Positions 1-7,003 of a stretch of DNA of 64,000 nucleotides are shown here, in pieces (positions within the stretch are counted from its first letter, which is position 1; every line of letters begins with the position of its first letter). Both the position numbers and the translations under genes were made by a program. The notes under the pieces were generated by a model, which was given only the letters and a program-made list of their open reading frames with translations, searched no databases and was not told the origin of the DNA. Source of the DNA: CAYQOX01 sp964419335 (lineage in GTDB: Bacteria; Hinthialibacterota; Hinthialibacteria; Hinthialibacterales; Hinthialibacteraceae); assembly GCA_964419335.1 (NCBI GenBank), contig CAYQOX010000019.1, positions 14,858 to 78,857 on the forward strand, given 5' to 3'.

Positions 1-321
1 ATGACACGGGCATGTAAACCCTTCCGTCGATTGTTGGACAATGCAGCCCAAATGAGTGCATACCAAAGACATGGCGGCAATCCCTTCAGAGGTCGATATT
101 ACGCGCAAATTATCCTGAGGCAGAAGTTTTTCGCCCCCTGAGCCAAATTCCGACGGATCGCCTATCCGTAACTTACTTGAAGCCTCCGGGGTCACCCGGG
201 GCTTTGGCAAGCGGGCAATCCCAATGAGTGAACCCAAGATAGCAATACCGGATGACCATAATCCTGCTAGCCCTAACCAATCACGGCGGGGAACGGGTTT
301 TGGTTTTAAACGTTCTGACAT
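1..321 (-). CDS. Rieske [2Fe-2S] protein, C-terminus cut by window edge
   Basis: The first 107 codons are present and the reading frame runs off the left edge. Residues 1-40 hold a short cytoplasmic N-terminus and one membrane anchor, as in quinol-oxidising bc-type Rieske subunits. The first cluster-binding box (CTHLGC) is visible, and the last codons in the window give CPCH, the start of the second box. Together these supply the Cys-His pairs that hold the [2Fe-2S] centre. The gene overlaps the end of the upstream flavoprotein gene by 16 bases, so it belongs to that operon. A cytochrome b gene would be expected just outside the window. The ATG at 321 follows a CCTCAAAAT-rich stretch and has GAGGTGACGCC upstream as ribosome-binding site. 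Identity as a Rieske protein is near certain; the exact complex is inferred. Confidence 0.93.
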   Translation of the reverse strand, partial: MSERLKPKPVPRRDWLGLAGLWSSGIAILGSLIGIARLPKPRVTPEASSKLRIGDPSEFGSGGEKLLPQDNLRVISTSEGIAAMSLVCTHLGCIVQQSTEGFTCPCH

Positions 322-2213
322 AATGGCGTCACCTCAAAATGAAATTGTTCCATCGTTATGGCGCCTGTAGGACAACGTTCAGCACATAAAGCACAACGGA
401 TACAGACGGTTTCATCTTTTAAAATGGCAGATGCCTCTTCCAAGGGATGGTCATGAAGATGATTTTCTAAAACGCCTTCCCATTCTTTTTGCCCAACCAA
501 GCGAGAAGCCGAGACAATGCGTAAACAACGCTCAGGACATACATCGACACACCCACCGCATAAAATGCATTTATCCCCATCAAAGATGGTATTGATCCCG
601 CAATCCAAACAGCGACAGGCTTCTTTACGAGCTTCATCTTCACTGAAAGACATTTCTACAAGGTTGGATTGAGATTGCAGCCGCTCGGATACATCAACCT
701 TCTTCGGTTCGATCCTTTGTTGCTTTTCATAACCTTCTTCCCGGTAGTAATGGGTCAAAGGAAAATGCAATTCGGTTGATCGTGTGGTTACATTCTTTCC
801 GGTTGCTTTGGCATATAAGTCCCGGGCAATGGCTTTTCCCGAGGCGACAGCATGAATTAATAGTTTGGGACCATAGGCAAGATCACCCGCGACGTATACA
901 TCAGGACAACTCGTCCTTCCTGTTTCGGGATCGCAAGCGATCGCCCCGTTGGGAAGCACTTCAAGATGATCTCTCTCGGCGTCAATAAAAGAAACATCAT
1001 AACGCTGGCCGATGGAGACAATCACCCGGTCGCATTCAATAATGCAGGTTTCATTCTCATCAAAGACGGGATCAAACTGGCGCTGTTCGTTATAGACGCG
1101 TAAACATTTTTTAAACTTGACCCCTCGCACTTGACCCTCTTCATCCGTCAATATTTCAGAAGGCCCCCACCCATTTTTTCGGATAACGCCCTCTTCATCC
1201 CCCTCAATAATTTCGATATCATCAGCCGGCATTTCATCCAATGATTCCAAAGAGCATAAATAGACTTCTGTCACGTCAGCGGCACGTTTCGCTGTTCGAG
1301 CCGCATCAATCGAAATTTGACGTAGAACCGTCCGGCCTACATCGTAAGCCACATTCCCCCCTCCAATCACCACCACTTTATCCCCTAATTCTGGAGGACT
1401 TCCTAACGCAACATCTCGCAAAAACTCGACTCCTCCCATAACCCCTTTGGCTTCGGCTCCGGGTACAGGAATGGTACGTGAATACTTGGCTCCCACAGCA
1501 ATGATCACCGCATCATGCTTTTCCCGTAGTTCAGGAAAAGAGATATCCCTTCCCACACAGCAATTCGTCACCGCTTTAACTCCCAGGCTCAGGATGACAT
1601 CGACTTCGGCTTCAATCACTTCGTGCGGTAAACGGTATTCAGGAACTCCCACCGTCAACATACCGGCCAAAACCGGCTCCATCTCATAGATCGTTACCTT
1701 GAAACCGAGTAAGGCGAGATCATGAGCAGCCGCCAAACCTGCGGGACCACTGCCAATCACCCCAACGTGAAAATCGCCGATGGGCTCTATCTCCGTTTGT
1801 ATCAGGGATTGAAGCATTGGCAGCAATTCATCCTGATCTTGACACTGCCGAGGGGTATGTTGTTGAGCACTTTGTTTTAAAAAATCAATGAAAGATTCCG
1901 AATCCTGATGCTTCGAATCTGGACCGTATCTCTCACAAACAAAATTTTTTAACCGTCGAATGGATATCGGATCATCATAATCCCCTCGACGGCAAGACTC
2001 TTCGCAAGGGGCTCCGCATATCTTCCCGCATATCGAAGCTAAGGGGTTGGGGCCTCGTGCGATTAGATAAGCCAGTTCATCGTTTCCATCGGCAATCGCG
2101 CGGATATACCCCCGCGCGTCCGTATGAACAGGACAAGCGCATTGGCATTTGATCTGCTCTCGCCAGTATTGAAAATCCGCACTTTTTACTTCCCATGGAA
2201 AGAGATGATTCAT
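306..2213 (-). CDS. FeS-flavoprotein oxidoreductase, glutamate-synthase-small-subunit type, with extra C-terminal ferredoxin domain
   Basis: A protein of 635 residues from the ATG at 2213. It opens with a cysteine-rich Fer4_20-type domain (CQCACPVHTD, ICGKICGAPCEESC), followed by an FAD/NAD(P)-binding core with GVIGSGPAGLAAAHDL and a second Rossmann motif VVIGGGNVAYDVGRT. The C-terminus adds two [4Fe-4S] ferredoxin motifs (CILCGGCVDVCPERC and CIRCALCAERCP). This layout moves electrons between NAD(P)H and FeS carriers. Next to a Rieske protein it probably feeds or drains a quinone/bc-type complex (inference). The ATG at 2213 was chosen over an upstream start because it lies 5 bases after the Rrf2 stop codon and has GGAG about 10 bases ahead. 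It is co-transcribed with the Rrf2 gene upstream and the Rieske gene downstream. Confidence 0.88.
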   Translation of the reverse strand: MNHLFPWEVKSADFQYWREQIKCQCACPVHTDARGYIRAIADGNDELAYLIARGPNPLASICGKICGAPCEESCRRGDYDDPISIRRLKNFVCERYGPDSKHQDSESFIDFLKQSAQQHTPRQCQDQDELLPMLQSLIQTEIEPIGDFHVGVIGSGPAGLAAAHDLALLGFKVTIYEMEPVLAGMLTVGVPEYRLPHEVIEAEVDVILSLGVKAVTNCCVGRDISFPELREKHDAVIIAVGAKYSRTIPVPGAEAKGVMGGVEFLRDVALGSPPELGDKVVVIGGGNVAYDVGRTVLRQISIDAARTAKRAADVTEVYLCSLESLDEMPADDIEIIEGDEEGVIRKNGWGPSEILTDEEGQVRGVKFKKCLRVYNEQRQFDPVFDENETCIIECDRVIVSIGQRYDVSFIDAERDHLEVLPNGAIACDPETGRTSCPDVYVAGDLAYGPKLLIHAVASGKAIARDLYAKATGKNVTTRSTELHFPLTHYYREEGYEKQQRIEPKKVDVSERLQSQSNLVEMSFSEDEARKEACRCLDCGINTIFDGDKCILCGGCVDVCPERCLRIVSASRLVGQKEWEGVLENHLHDHPLEEASAILKDETVCIRCALCAERCPTGAITMEQFHFEVTPLCQNV

Positions 2214-2218
2214 TGATC

Positions 2219-2695
2219 TTATTCTCCGGCACCTTGCTTCATGATTTTTGGGCATACACCCATCATTTTGCACATTTCACTTTCTGTTGAAGGAAAATCC
2301 TGGACAGGATTCTTCGCTAAATCAGCCAACGTCCACTGCTTTAAAATCGCTGTGGTGGCGTGATGGATTTGATACATGGCTTGATGGAAGGCGCACACCT
2401 GATCAAATTGATCGGTATCTTGGCAAAAATCGCCTAAAATTTTCCCCTGGCAGGCTTCTACGATTTCTAAGAGAGTCACTTCTTCCGGATTGCGGTAAAG
2501 CGTGACCCCTCCACTCATGCCCCGAAAAGCCCGTAATATTCCCCATTTGACCAACAAACCCGTAATCTTCGCCATATAAGAAGGAGACTCAGATAATTCT
2601 TCAGCAAGAATTTTTGGCGATACTGGAGTATGCCCATCTTCCAAGGACAAATAAATCAAGACTTTAATCGCTGTTTTGGTTGTTTGATTTAGCAT
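2219..2695 (-). CDS. Rrf2 family transcriptional regulator (operon-leading)
   Basis: A 158-residue Rrf2-type winged-helix protein with the usual opening (MLNQTTKTAIKVLIYLS), a recognition helix region (SPSYMAKITGLLVKWGIL) and a wing (GMSGGVTLYRNPEEVTL). Cysteines in the C-terminal half (CQGKILGDFC, then CAFH, later CKMMGVC) could hold an FeS cluster or sense redox, as in IscR/NsrR/RsrR relatives. The last cysteines are spaced differently from NsrR, so the ligand is uncertain. The gene is first in an operon with the FeS flavoprotein and Rieske genes, so autoregulation of that operon is likely. There is no convincing ribosome-binding site before the ATG, and the operator-like repeat sits only about 13 bases upstream, so the mRNA may be leaderless. 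Confidence 0.88.
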   Translation of the reverse strand: MLNQTTKTAIKVLIYLSLEDGHTPVSPKILAEELSESPSYMAKITGLLVKWGILRAFRGMSGGVTLYRNPEEVTLLEIVEACQGKILGDFCQDTDQFDQVCAFHQAMYQIHHATTAILKQWTLADLAKNPVQDFPSTESEMCKMMGVCPKIMKQGAGE

Positions 2696-2708
2696 AATCG
2701 AATAATGA

Positions 2709-2730
2709 AGATAAATTTTATCTCATTTAT
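2709..2730. promoter_or_regulatory. Operator-like AGATAAA repeats before the Rrf2-flavoprotein-Rieske operon
   Basis: Positions 2709-2723 form an inverted repeat, AGATAAA-T-TTTATCT. It is followed at 2724-2731 by a further ATTTATCT half-site, so the minus strand carries three AGATAAA-type boxes in a row. They lie immediately upstream of the Rrf2 start codon, where an autoregulator would bind. Function is inferred from position and symmetry only. Confidence 0.5.
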
Positions 2731-2780
2731 CTTTTTACTAAAATATAAAATTTCTGTCAAGTAGGTTGATCAAAAAAGTC

Positions 2781-2809
2781 AAAAAAAATAACGGGGGAAG
2801 TCCCCCGTT
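2781..2809 (-). terminator. Rho-independent terminator of norB
   Basis: The minus strand gives a perfect stem, AACGGGGG paired with CCCCCGTT across a 4-base loop, followed by A and eight Ts. It lies 31 bases past the stop codon of the nitric-oxide reductase gene. Confidence 0.88.
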
Positions 2810-2840
2810 ACTCCAAATCGGTTCAGAATCAAACTATGAT

Positions 2841-5132
2841 TTAGTTACTAGCCACACTGGTTTCTGGACTTGGAATTTCAATCGCGGTTTCTTCAGGAAT
2901 TTCAGCCGGTTTAAGATTACGGAAGGCCTGAATAACAAAGACCACTAAGCATAAGGCTCCAGCAATGATGATCAAATCAGGAATCAACCGCCATTGGCCA
3001 ATAAATTGCACCAGCGGTTGGTTGTAGAACTCGGAACTACGTGCATGCCAAAGTCCATTTTGGAATGAATCCCATGTTTGCATGAAACCAACCGGCAATA
3101 ATGTAAAGATAGCCATCATGAACAAGCCGCCATTCATGCCCACAAAGGACCATTTTAGTAGGTTGTCATTCCATTTATTTTCTTTGACGATACCGCGAAG
3201 CGCGAACAACATGAGCCCGACTGCTAGCATCCCATAGGTTCCAAACAAGGCGGTATGCCCATGGTTCATCGTAAGATAGGTTGAATGTTCGTAGTAGTTT
3301 ATGACAGGGGTCGTAATAATAAAACCAAAGACACCTGCCCCTAAAAACGCCCACCCCGCAGAAGCGCCCATGAAGATCATCGGCCACTTATAAGGAAACG
3401 ATTGATTTAAGGCGGGAGAACTTCTTGAATCGAGTGCCACTTTTAGCAGCAATAGCACAATGGGAACAGGTTCCATGGTCGAGATAACACCACCCAGCGC
3501 CAACCATAAGTCAGGGTCACCAAACCAGTAGTAATGATGTCCAACCCCGATAATTCCACTAAACAAGGCCAAACTCGCGGTAAAATATGCCGCTCGCAAG
3601 GCTTTTCGCTTTGGTGCCAAGCCTAAAGTGGTTACCACATAGGCAATGGCAGCGGCGGCGAAAAATTCAAATATCCCTTCGACCCAGGTGTGAACCACCC
3701 ACCAACGCCAAAAATCGGCTATCGTGATATGAGTATTGGGTGTATAGAACAAACCAAACGCAAAGAAAGAAACGATGGCAATCGCTGAGTAGGTATAAAA
3801 GGGGACTGTACCCCACTTGTCTTGTCCTTTACCAAAGTTGGGTTTTACCGCCCGGGCGACGAGGACAAGCCAAATGATCAACCCCACGAAAAGCAGGATT
3901 TGCCATAACCGCCCGAGTTCCAGGTACTCCCAGCCTTGATGGGCAAGCCAAAACCACCAATCACCTCCGTAACCCAGGACACCCATCGCAGTTCCACCTA
4001 AAGCGCCTACGGCTACGAAGACAACGGCACCAAAAAGGATATCCACTAAGGTCCCCTGAAAACGAGGTTCTTTTTTACCAGCAATGGGTGCGAGATACAA
4101 TGCCGCTCCCACCCATGCGGTGGCAATCCAAAAGATCGCCAGCTGTAAGTGCCAACTTTTCGGCCAGTTGAAAGGAATGTTATCGGAAATGGCCTTGATC
4201 CCGTAAAATTCACCGGGATGTACGGTGTAGTGCGCCATCAACCCACCTTGCATAAGTTGGAGAAGGAAGAGCAAAACAACGACCAAGAAAAATTTTGCGG
4301 TTTTTCGCTGACTAGAGGTGATGGGCAAACCAATAAGTTTATCTCCCACTTGTTGATTCAACTCCAACCCATCAAGATCCTTGTCAAAGTTGAATTTAAA
4401 AAACGCAACCAGGGCTGCCCCCAGCGCAATCATCAACCCTAATAAGGAAACGATCGACCAAATAACCGCCTGATTGGCCAATTCATTCCCCACACTACGG
4501 TCGGGAGGCCAGTTATTGGTATAAGTTAATGATTTTCCTGGACGCAGCGTACCCGCAGCCCATGCTGTCCAGAAAAAGAAATTCGCTAAGTTTTCCCGCT
4601 CTTCAGCCTTCTTAACGACGTCAACCGAGACAGCATGTTCTTTATCACCTTTGGAAAATACATCATCCCAATGCGAACGAATTTTATCTAAGGCATAGAC
4701 CTGGGAATTCGTTAGGGTGAGGGTGGATGAATCTTCGTCAAATCGATTTTCTTTAAGCTCATTGATTGCATTCTGCTTTACCACCAATTGCTGTTCATCG
4801 GAAAGTTCCTCGTAAACTTTATCGAAGCGATCACGAGCGATAAAATTCCTCATATGCGAGCCCATTAGATGAAGGGTCGTAGCAGAATAATCATTTCCAC
4901 GATAAGTACCGTGCCCCCAGACCGACCCATTATCCATCAGGCCATATTTTTGCCATACATGTTGCCCCGAAAAAATATCTTTCTGGGCGAATAAGACTGC
5001 TCCATCTTCCTGAACAACCTCTTCAGGATAAGGAGGAGCGGCCTCCATGGTATACCATCCTCCAAACAACGTAATGACAATCGCACCAAAAAGCGAAAAA
5101 AGAAATAATATTTTAAGCCCTCTTGAAATCAT
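2841..5132 (-). CDS. norB: Quinol-dependent nitric oxide reductase (qNOR)
   Basis: A single-chain quinol NO reductase of about 763 residues, the usual length for qNOR. It reduces 2 NO to N2O at the cytoplasmic membrane, using quinol as donor. The N-terminus has one membrane helix and a periplasmic domain with the qNOR signature (GQHVWQKYGLMDNGSVWGHG). It is followed by a haem-copper-oxidase-type membrane domain of about twelve helices. Active-site residues are visible: VVHTWVEGIFEFF carries the FeB histidine and glutamates, GVGHHYYWFG the His-His pair, and MNHGHTALFG the haem ligands near residue 626. A GTG two codons upstream is also possible, but AAAGGTGA is correctly spaced (6 bases) only for the ATG at 5132. 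The hemerythrin-like gene lies just upstream in the same operon, and the promoter before that gene carries an Rrf2-type palindrome. The likely role is NO detoxification, or the NO step of partial denitrification. Confidence 0.96.
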   Translation of the reverse strand: MISRGLKILFLFSLFGAIVITLFGGWYTMEAAPPYPEEVVQEDGAVLFAQKDIFSGQHVWQKYGLMDNGSVWGHGTYRGNDYSATTLHLMGSHMRNFIARDRFDKVYEELSDEQQLVVKQNAINELKENRFDEDSSTLTLTNSQVYALDKIRSHWDDVFSKGDKEHAVSVDVVKKAEERENLANFFFWTAWAAGTLRPGKSLTYTNNWPPDRSVGNELANQAVIWSIVSLLGLMIALGAALVAFFKFNFDKDLDGLELNQQVGDKLIGLPITSSQRKTAKFFLVVVLLFLLQLMQGGLMAHYTVHPGEFYGIKAISDNIPFNWPKSWHLQLAIFWIATAWVGAALYLAPIAGKKEPRFQGTLVDILFGAVVFVAVGALGGTAMGVLGYGGDWWFWLAHQGWEYLELGRLWQILLFVGLIIWLVLVARAVKPNFGKGQDKWGTVPFYTYSAIAIVSFFAFGLFYTPNTHITIADFWRWWVVHTWVEGIFEFFAAAAIAYVVTTLGLAPKRKALRAAYFTASLALFSGIIGVGHHYYWFGDPDLWLALGGVISTMEPVPIVLLLLKVALDSRSSPALNQSFPYKWPMIFMGASAGWAFLGAGVFGFIITTPVINYYEHSTYLTMNHGHTALFGTYGMLAVGLMLFALRGIVKENKWNDNLLKWSFVGMNGGLFMMAIFTLLPVGFMQTWDSFQNGLWHARSSEFYNQPLVQFIGQWRLIPDLIIIAGALCLVVFVIQAFRNLKPAEIPEETAIEIPSPETSVASN

Positions 5133-5160
5133 AATCACTCACCTTTCTTTTTAGGGAAAA

Positions 5161-5763
5161 TTAGTGATGACAACCACTTGGAGAGATTTCAGAGTTCAAA
5201 TTTTCAAAATCCACTTGATATTTATTTGCCAAAGTTCTGGCTAGTTCGAGGTAGCGTTCATGGACTCCAGCCCCGACCTCTTCTTTTTCCGTATGATCAA
5301 AATTTTGCATAAGTTGCTGCTGATCTTCTTCACTCATGGCCTGATCCGCCATGGAGAATAAGCAATGGTCTTCCTTTTGAATATGCTCACTCAGCATGTA
5401 AATATAAGCACGGGCGTTGTTTATAAATCGATCCAAGGCTTCGGCATCTCCCTGAGAAGCGGGATCAATCGATTGGCTCATATTTTGGATATGAGTACGG
5501 CCTTGCTCATGCTCAGAAAACATGACTCCTGTGGGACCACCCTCACGAGGAAAGCCGTGAGCTTCCATCCATGGGAACAAGAGCCCTTCTTCCTTAGCAT
5601 GATGGCAGCGATCGGCAAAATTTTTAAAGAAATCAATCGTTTGTTTTGCTGATTCTCCATCCAAAACCTTTTCTTCCTCTGCGCGACTCGCCATCGTATC
5701 CAATGCGCGCAAAACCACTTCGATAACACGATGTTCGCTTTTCAAGATTTCTGTTGGCTTCAT
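5161..5763 (-). CDS. Hemerythrin-like (HHE) domain protein
   Basis: A 200-residue helical protein with hemerythrin-type metal ligands spread over the sequence: EHR near residue 10, RCHHAKEE near 53, SEHEQGR near 84 and SEHIQKED near 120. These fit a non-haem di-iron site that binds O2 or NO. Cytoplasmic HHE proteins are often found next to NO reductases and help nitric-oxide resistance or iron repair. The gene starts the operon that continues into norB, 28 bases further on. AAGGAGAGAGAAGG precedes the ATG, giving a strong ribosome-binding site. The C-terminus ends in GCHH, which might add a metal ligand. Family assignment is firm; the exact ligand is inferred. Confidence 0.9.
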   Translation of the reverse strand: MKPTEILKSEHRVIEVVLRALDTMASRAEEEKVLDGESAKQTIDFFKNFADRCHHAKEEGLLFPWMEAHGFPREGGPTGVMFSEHEQGRTHIQNMSQSIDPASQGDAEALDRFINNARAYIYMLSEHIQKEDHCLFSMADQAMSEEDQQQLMQNFDHTEKEEVGAGVHERYLELARTLANKYQVDFENLNSEISPSGCHH

Positions 5764-5853
5764 CCTTCTCTCTCCTTAATTTAAGGTTTTTTAACAAGTT
5801 ATGCTTATTCCATCGAGGTAAATGAATACACTTTTATGTGTTTGCGACCATTA

Positions 5854-5874
5854 AGTATAATAGCATATGATTAT
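5854..5874 (-). promoter_or_regulatory. Promoter and operator of the hemerythrin-norB operon
   Basis: Positions 5857-5874 read ATAATAGCATATGATTAT and match 15 of 18 bases of the perfect palindrome at 6340-6357 in front of the neighbouring Rrf2 gene. A minus-strand -10-like TATACT lies at 5854-5859 and overlaps the edge of this site, the arrangement expected for a repressor that blocks RNA polymerase. Confidence 0.62.
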
Positions 5875-5902
5875 CTTATTAATAACAAAAAAAATTTGCT
5901 TT

Positions 5903-6325
5903 CTATTGTTCCGAGATCAAAGTCGTTTCTTTTTGGAGCAAATCTGATATAAATGTTTCTTGCAATAACTCGATATACTGATCGCGCACAACCTTCCACT
6001 TTGAGTGGAGGACGCACGGATTATCATCGGAGCAGGTTTCACGTCCCAAGATGCAACCCACTCGTTTTCCGATATGTTCAATCGGATCAACCACATCATA
6101 AAGCGAAATCGTTTCTGCGTTACGGGCTAAACGAAAACCGCCCCCCAAACCTTTTTGAGATTCAACCAATCCCTCATGAGAAAGAAGTTGCAGCAATTTA
6201 CCTAAATAATTTTTTGGGGCGCCTATTTTTTTGGCGATGGCAACAGCCCCGGCATATTCACCTGGGGATAATTCCGCCAGGGTGACAACCGCTCGTATCG
6301 CATATATTCCCGTTTTTGTAATCAT
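5903..6325 (-). CDS. Rrf2 family regulator, probable nitric-oxide/redox sensor of the norB block
   Basis: Starts at the ATG at 6325, which has GAGGT 8 bases upstream. An earlier in-frame TTG would add five residues and is less likely. The 140-residue product has an Rrf2 winged helix (ITKTGIYAIRAVVTLAEL, APKNYLGKLLQLLSHEGLV, KGLGGGFRLARNAE). It then has a cysteine triad (CILGRETCSDDNPC) spaced like the FeS-binding cysteines of NsrR/IscR. Such proteins lose repression when the cluster reacts with NO. Its own promoter and the hemerythrin-norB promoter carry nearly the same palindrome, which makes it the likely repressor of that operon (inference). Confidence 0.9.
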   Translation of the reverse strand: MITKTGIYAIRAVVTLAELSPGEYAGAVAIAKKIGAPKNYLGKLLQLLSHEGLVESQKGLGGGFRLARNAETISLYDVVDPIEHIGKRVGCILGRETCSDDNPCVLHSKWKVVRDQYIELLQETFISDLLQKETTLISEQ

Positions 6326-6339
6326 TTGCCTTGACCTCA

Positions 6340-6357
6340 ATAATCACATGTGATTAT
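6340..6357. promoter_or_regulatory. Perfect 18-bp palindrome, putative Rrf2/NsrR-type operator
   Basis: ATAATCACATGTGATTAT is a perfect inverted repeat. It lies directly before the ribosome-binding site of the minus-strand Rrf2 gene and is largely repeated at 5857-5874. The pairing of two such sites around one regulator and its likely target operon supports an operator. Confidence 0.7.
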
Positions 6358-6443
6358 ATATTTATTACAACTCAACGTCAACTCCAACATAACGATTTTT
6401 CAAAAAAATGATTTTAACATGTTGTTGTATTAAAATAGAAAGA

Positions 6444-6457
6444 AATGAAATTTCATT
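6444..6457. promoter_or_regulatory. 14-bp palindrome upstream of the plus-strand Rrf2 gene
   Basis: AATGAAATTTCATT is perfectly symmetrical. It sits about 50 bases before the ATG at 6506, a few bases past a TAAAAT that could be a -10 box. It differs from the 18-bp palindrome at 6340, so the two divergent Rrf2 regulators may each have their own site. Confidence 0.4.
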
Positions 6458-6505
6458 CTCAGAAAGTAAATTCACTTAAGACCACTGAGTAAAAGAGGAA
6501 TAACC

Positions 6506-6958
6506 ATGCTTAGGTTTTCAAAAACAGCGGGTTACGCGATACTCGCGTTGAGTTTTTTGGATCAAAAAAAAGAAAACTGGATATTAGAAAGCCAATTAGC
6601 AGATGTAACCGGGATATCAAAGCCCTACTTATCAAAATTGGTCAATATTCTAAAAAAATTTGGTTATGTAAAAGGAAAGCGCGGTTACAAAGGTGGAGTG
6701 GCTTTGAGCAAACCGGCGACCGAAATCAAAGTTTCGGAAGTGATCGATGTGATTGACGGAAAAGGGTGGTATGATTTCTGTATCTTGAACTTACCGCATT
6801 GTCCTGATCGTTGCCAGTGTCCTTTGCATCAATTTTGGGTTAAGGAAAGGAAAAAGATTTATAAAAAATTGGATAGCATGTCAATCCGACAATTCCGTCA
6901 ATCCCGGTATAAAAAAAACTTGACCCAATCGAATGATCATCCTTGGTTTAAAGACTAA
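6506..6958 (+). CDS. Rrf2 family transcriptional regulator (third in 7 kb)
   Basis: A 150-residue Rrf2 protein with a winged helix (MLRFSKTAGYAILALSF, SKPYLSKLVNILKKFGYV, KRGYKGGVALSKPATEIKV). The cysteine pattern is denser than usual (C-x7-C-x3-C-x-C, around residues 92-106). That arrangement could bind an FeS cluster or act as a thiol switch. It is divergent from the second Rrf2 gene and shares the 180-base intergenic region with it. AAGAGGAATAACC before the ATG is a good ribosome-binding site. The target is unknown; the nearest candidates are its own promoter and the NO block. Confidence 0.87.
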   Translation: MLRFSKTAGYAILALSFLDQKKENWILESQLADVTGISKPYLSKLVNILKKFGYVKGKRGYKGGVALSKPATEIKVSEVIDVIDGKGWYDFCILNLPHCPDRCQCPLHQFWVKERKKIYKKLDSMSIRQFRQSRYKKNLTQSNDHPWFKD

Positions 6959-7003
6959 GCACCCAAATGACACAAAAAATTAAAAGAAAATGTCTCTTTC
7001 TAA

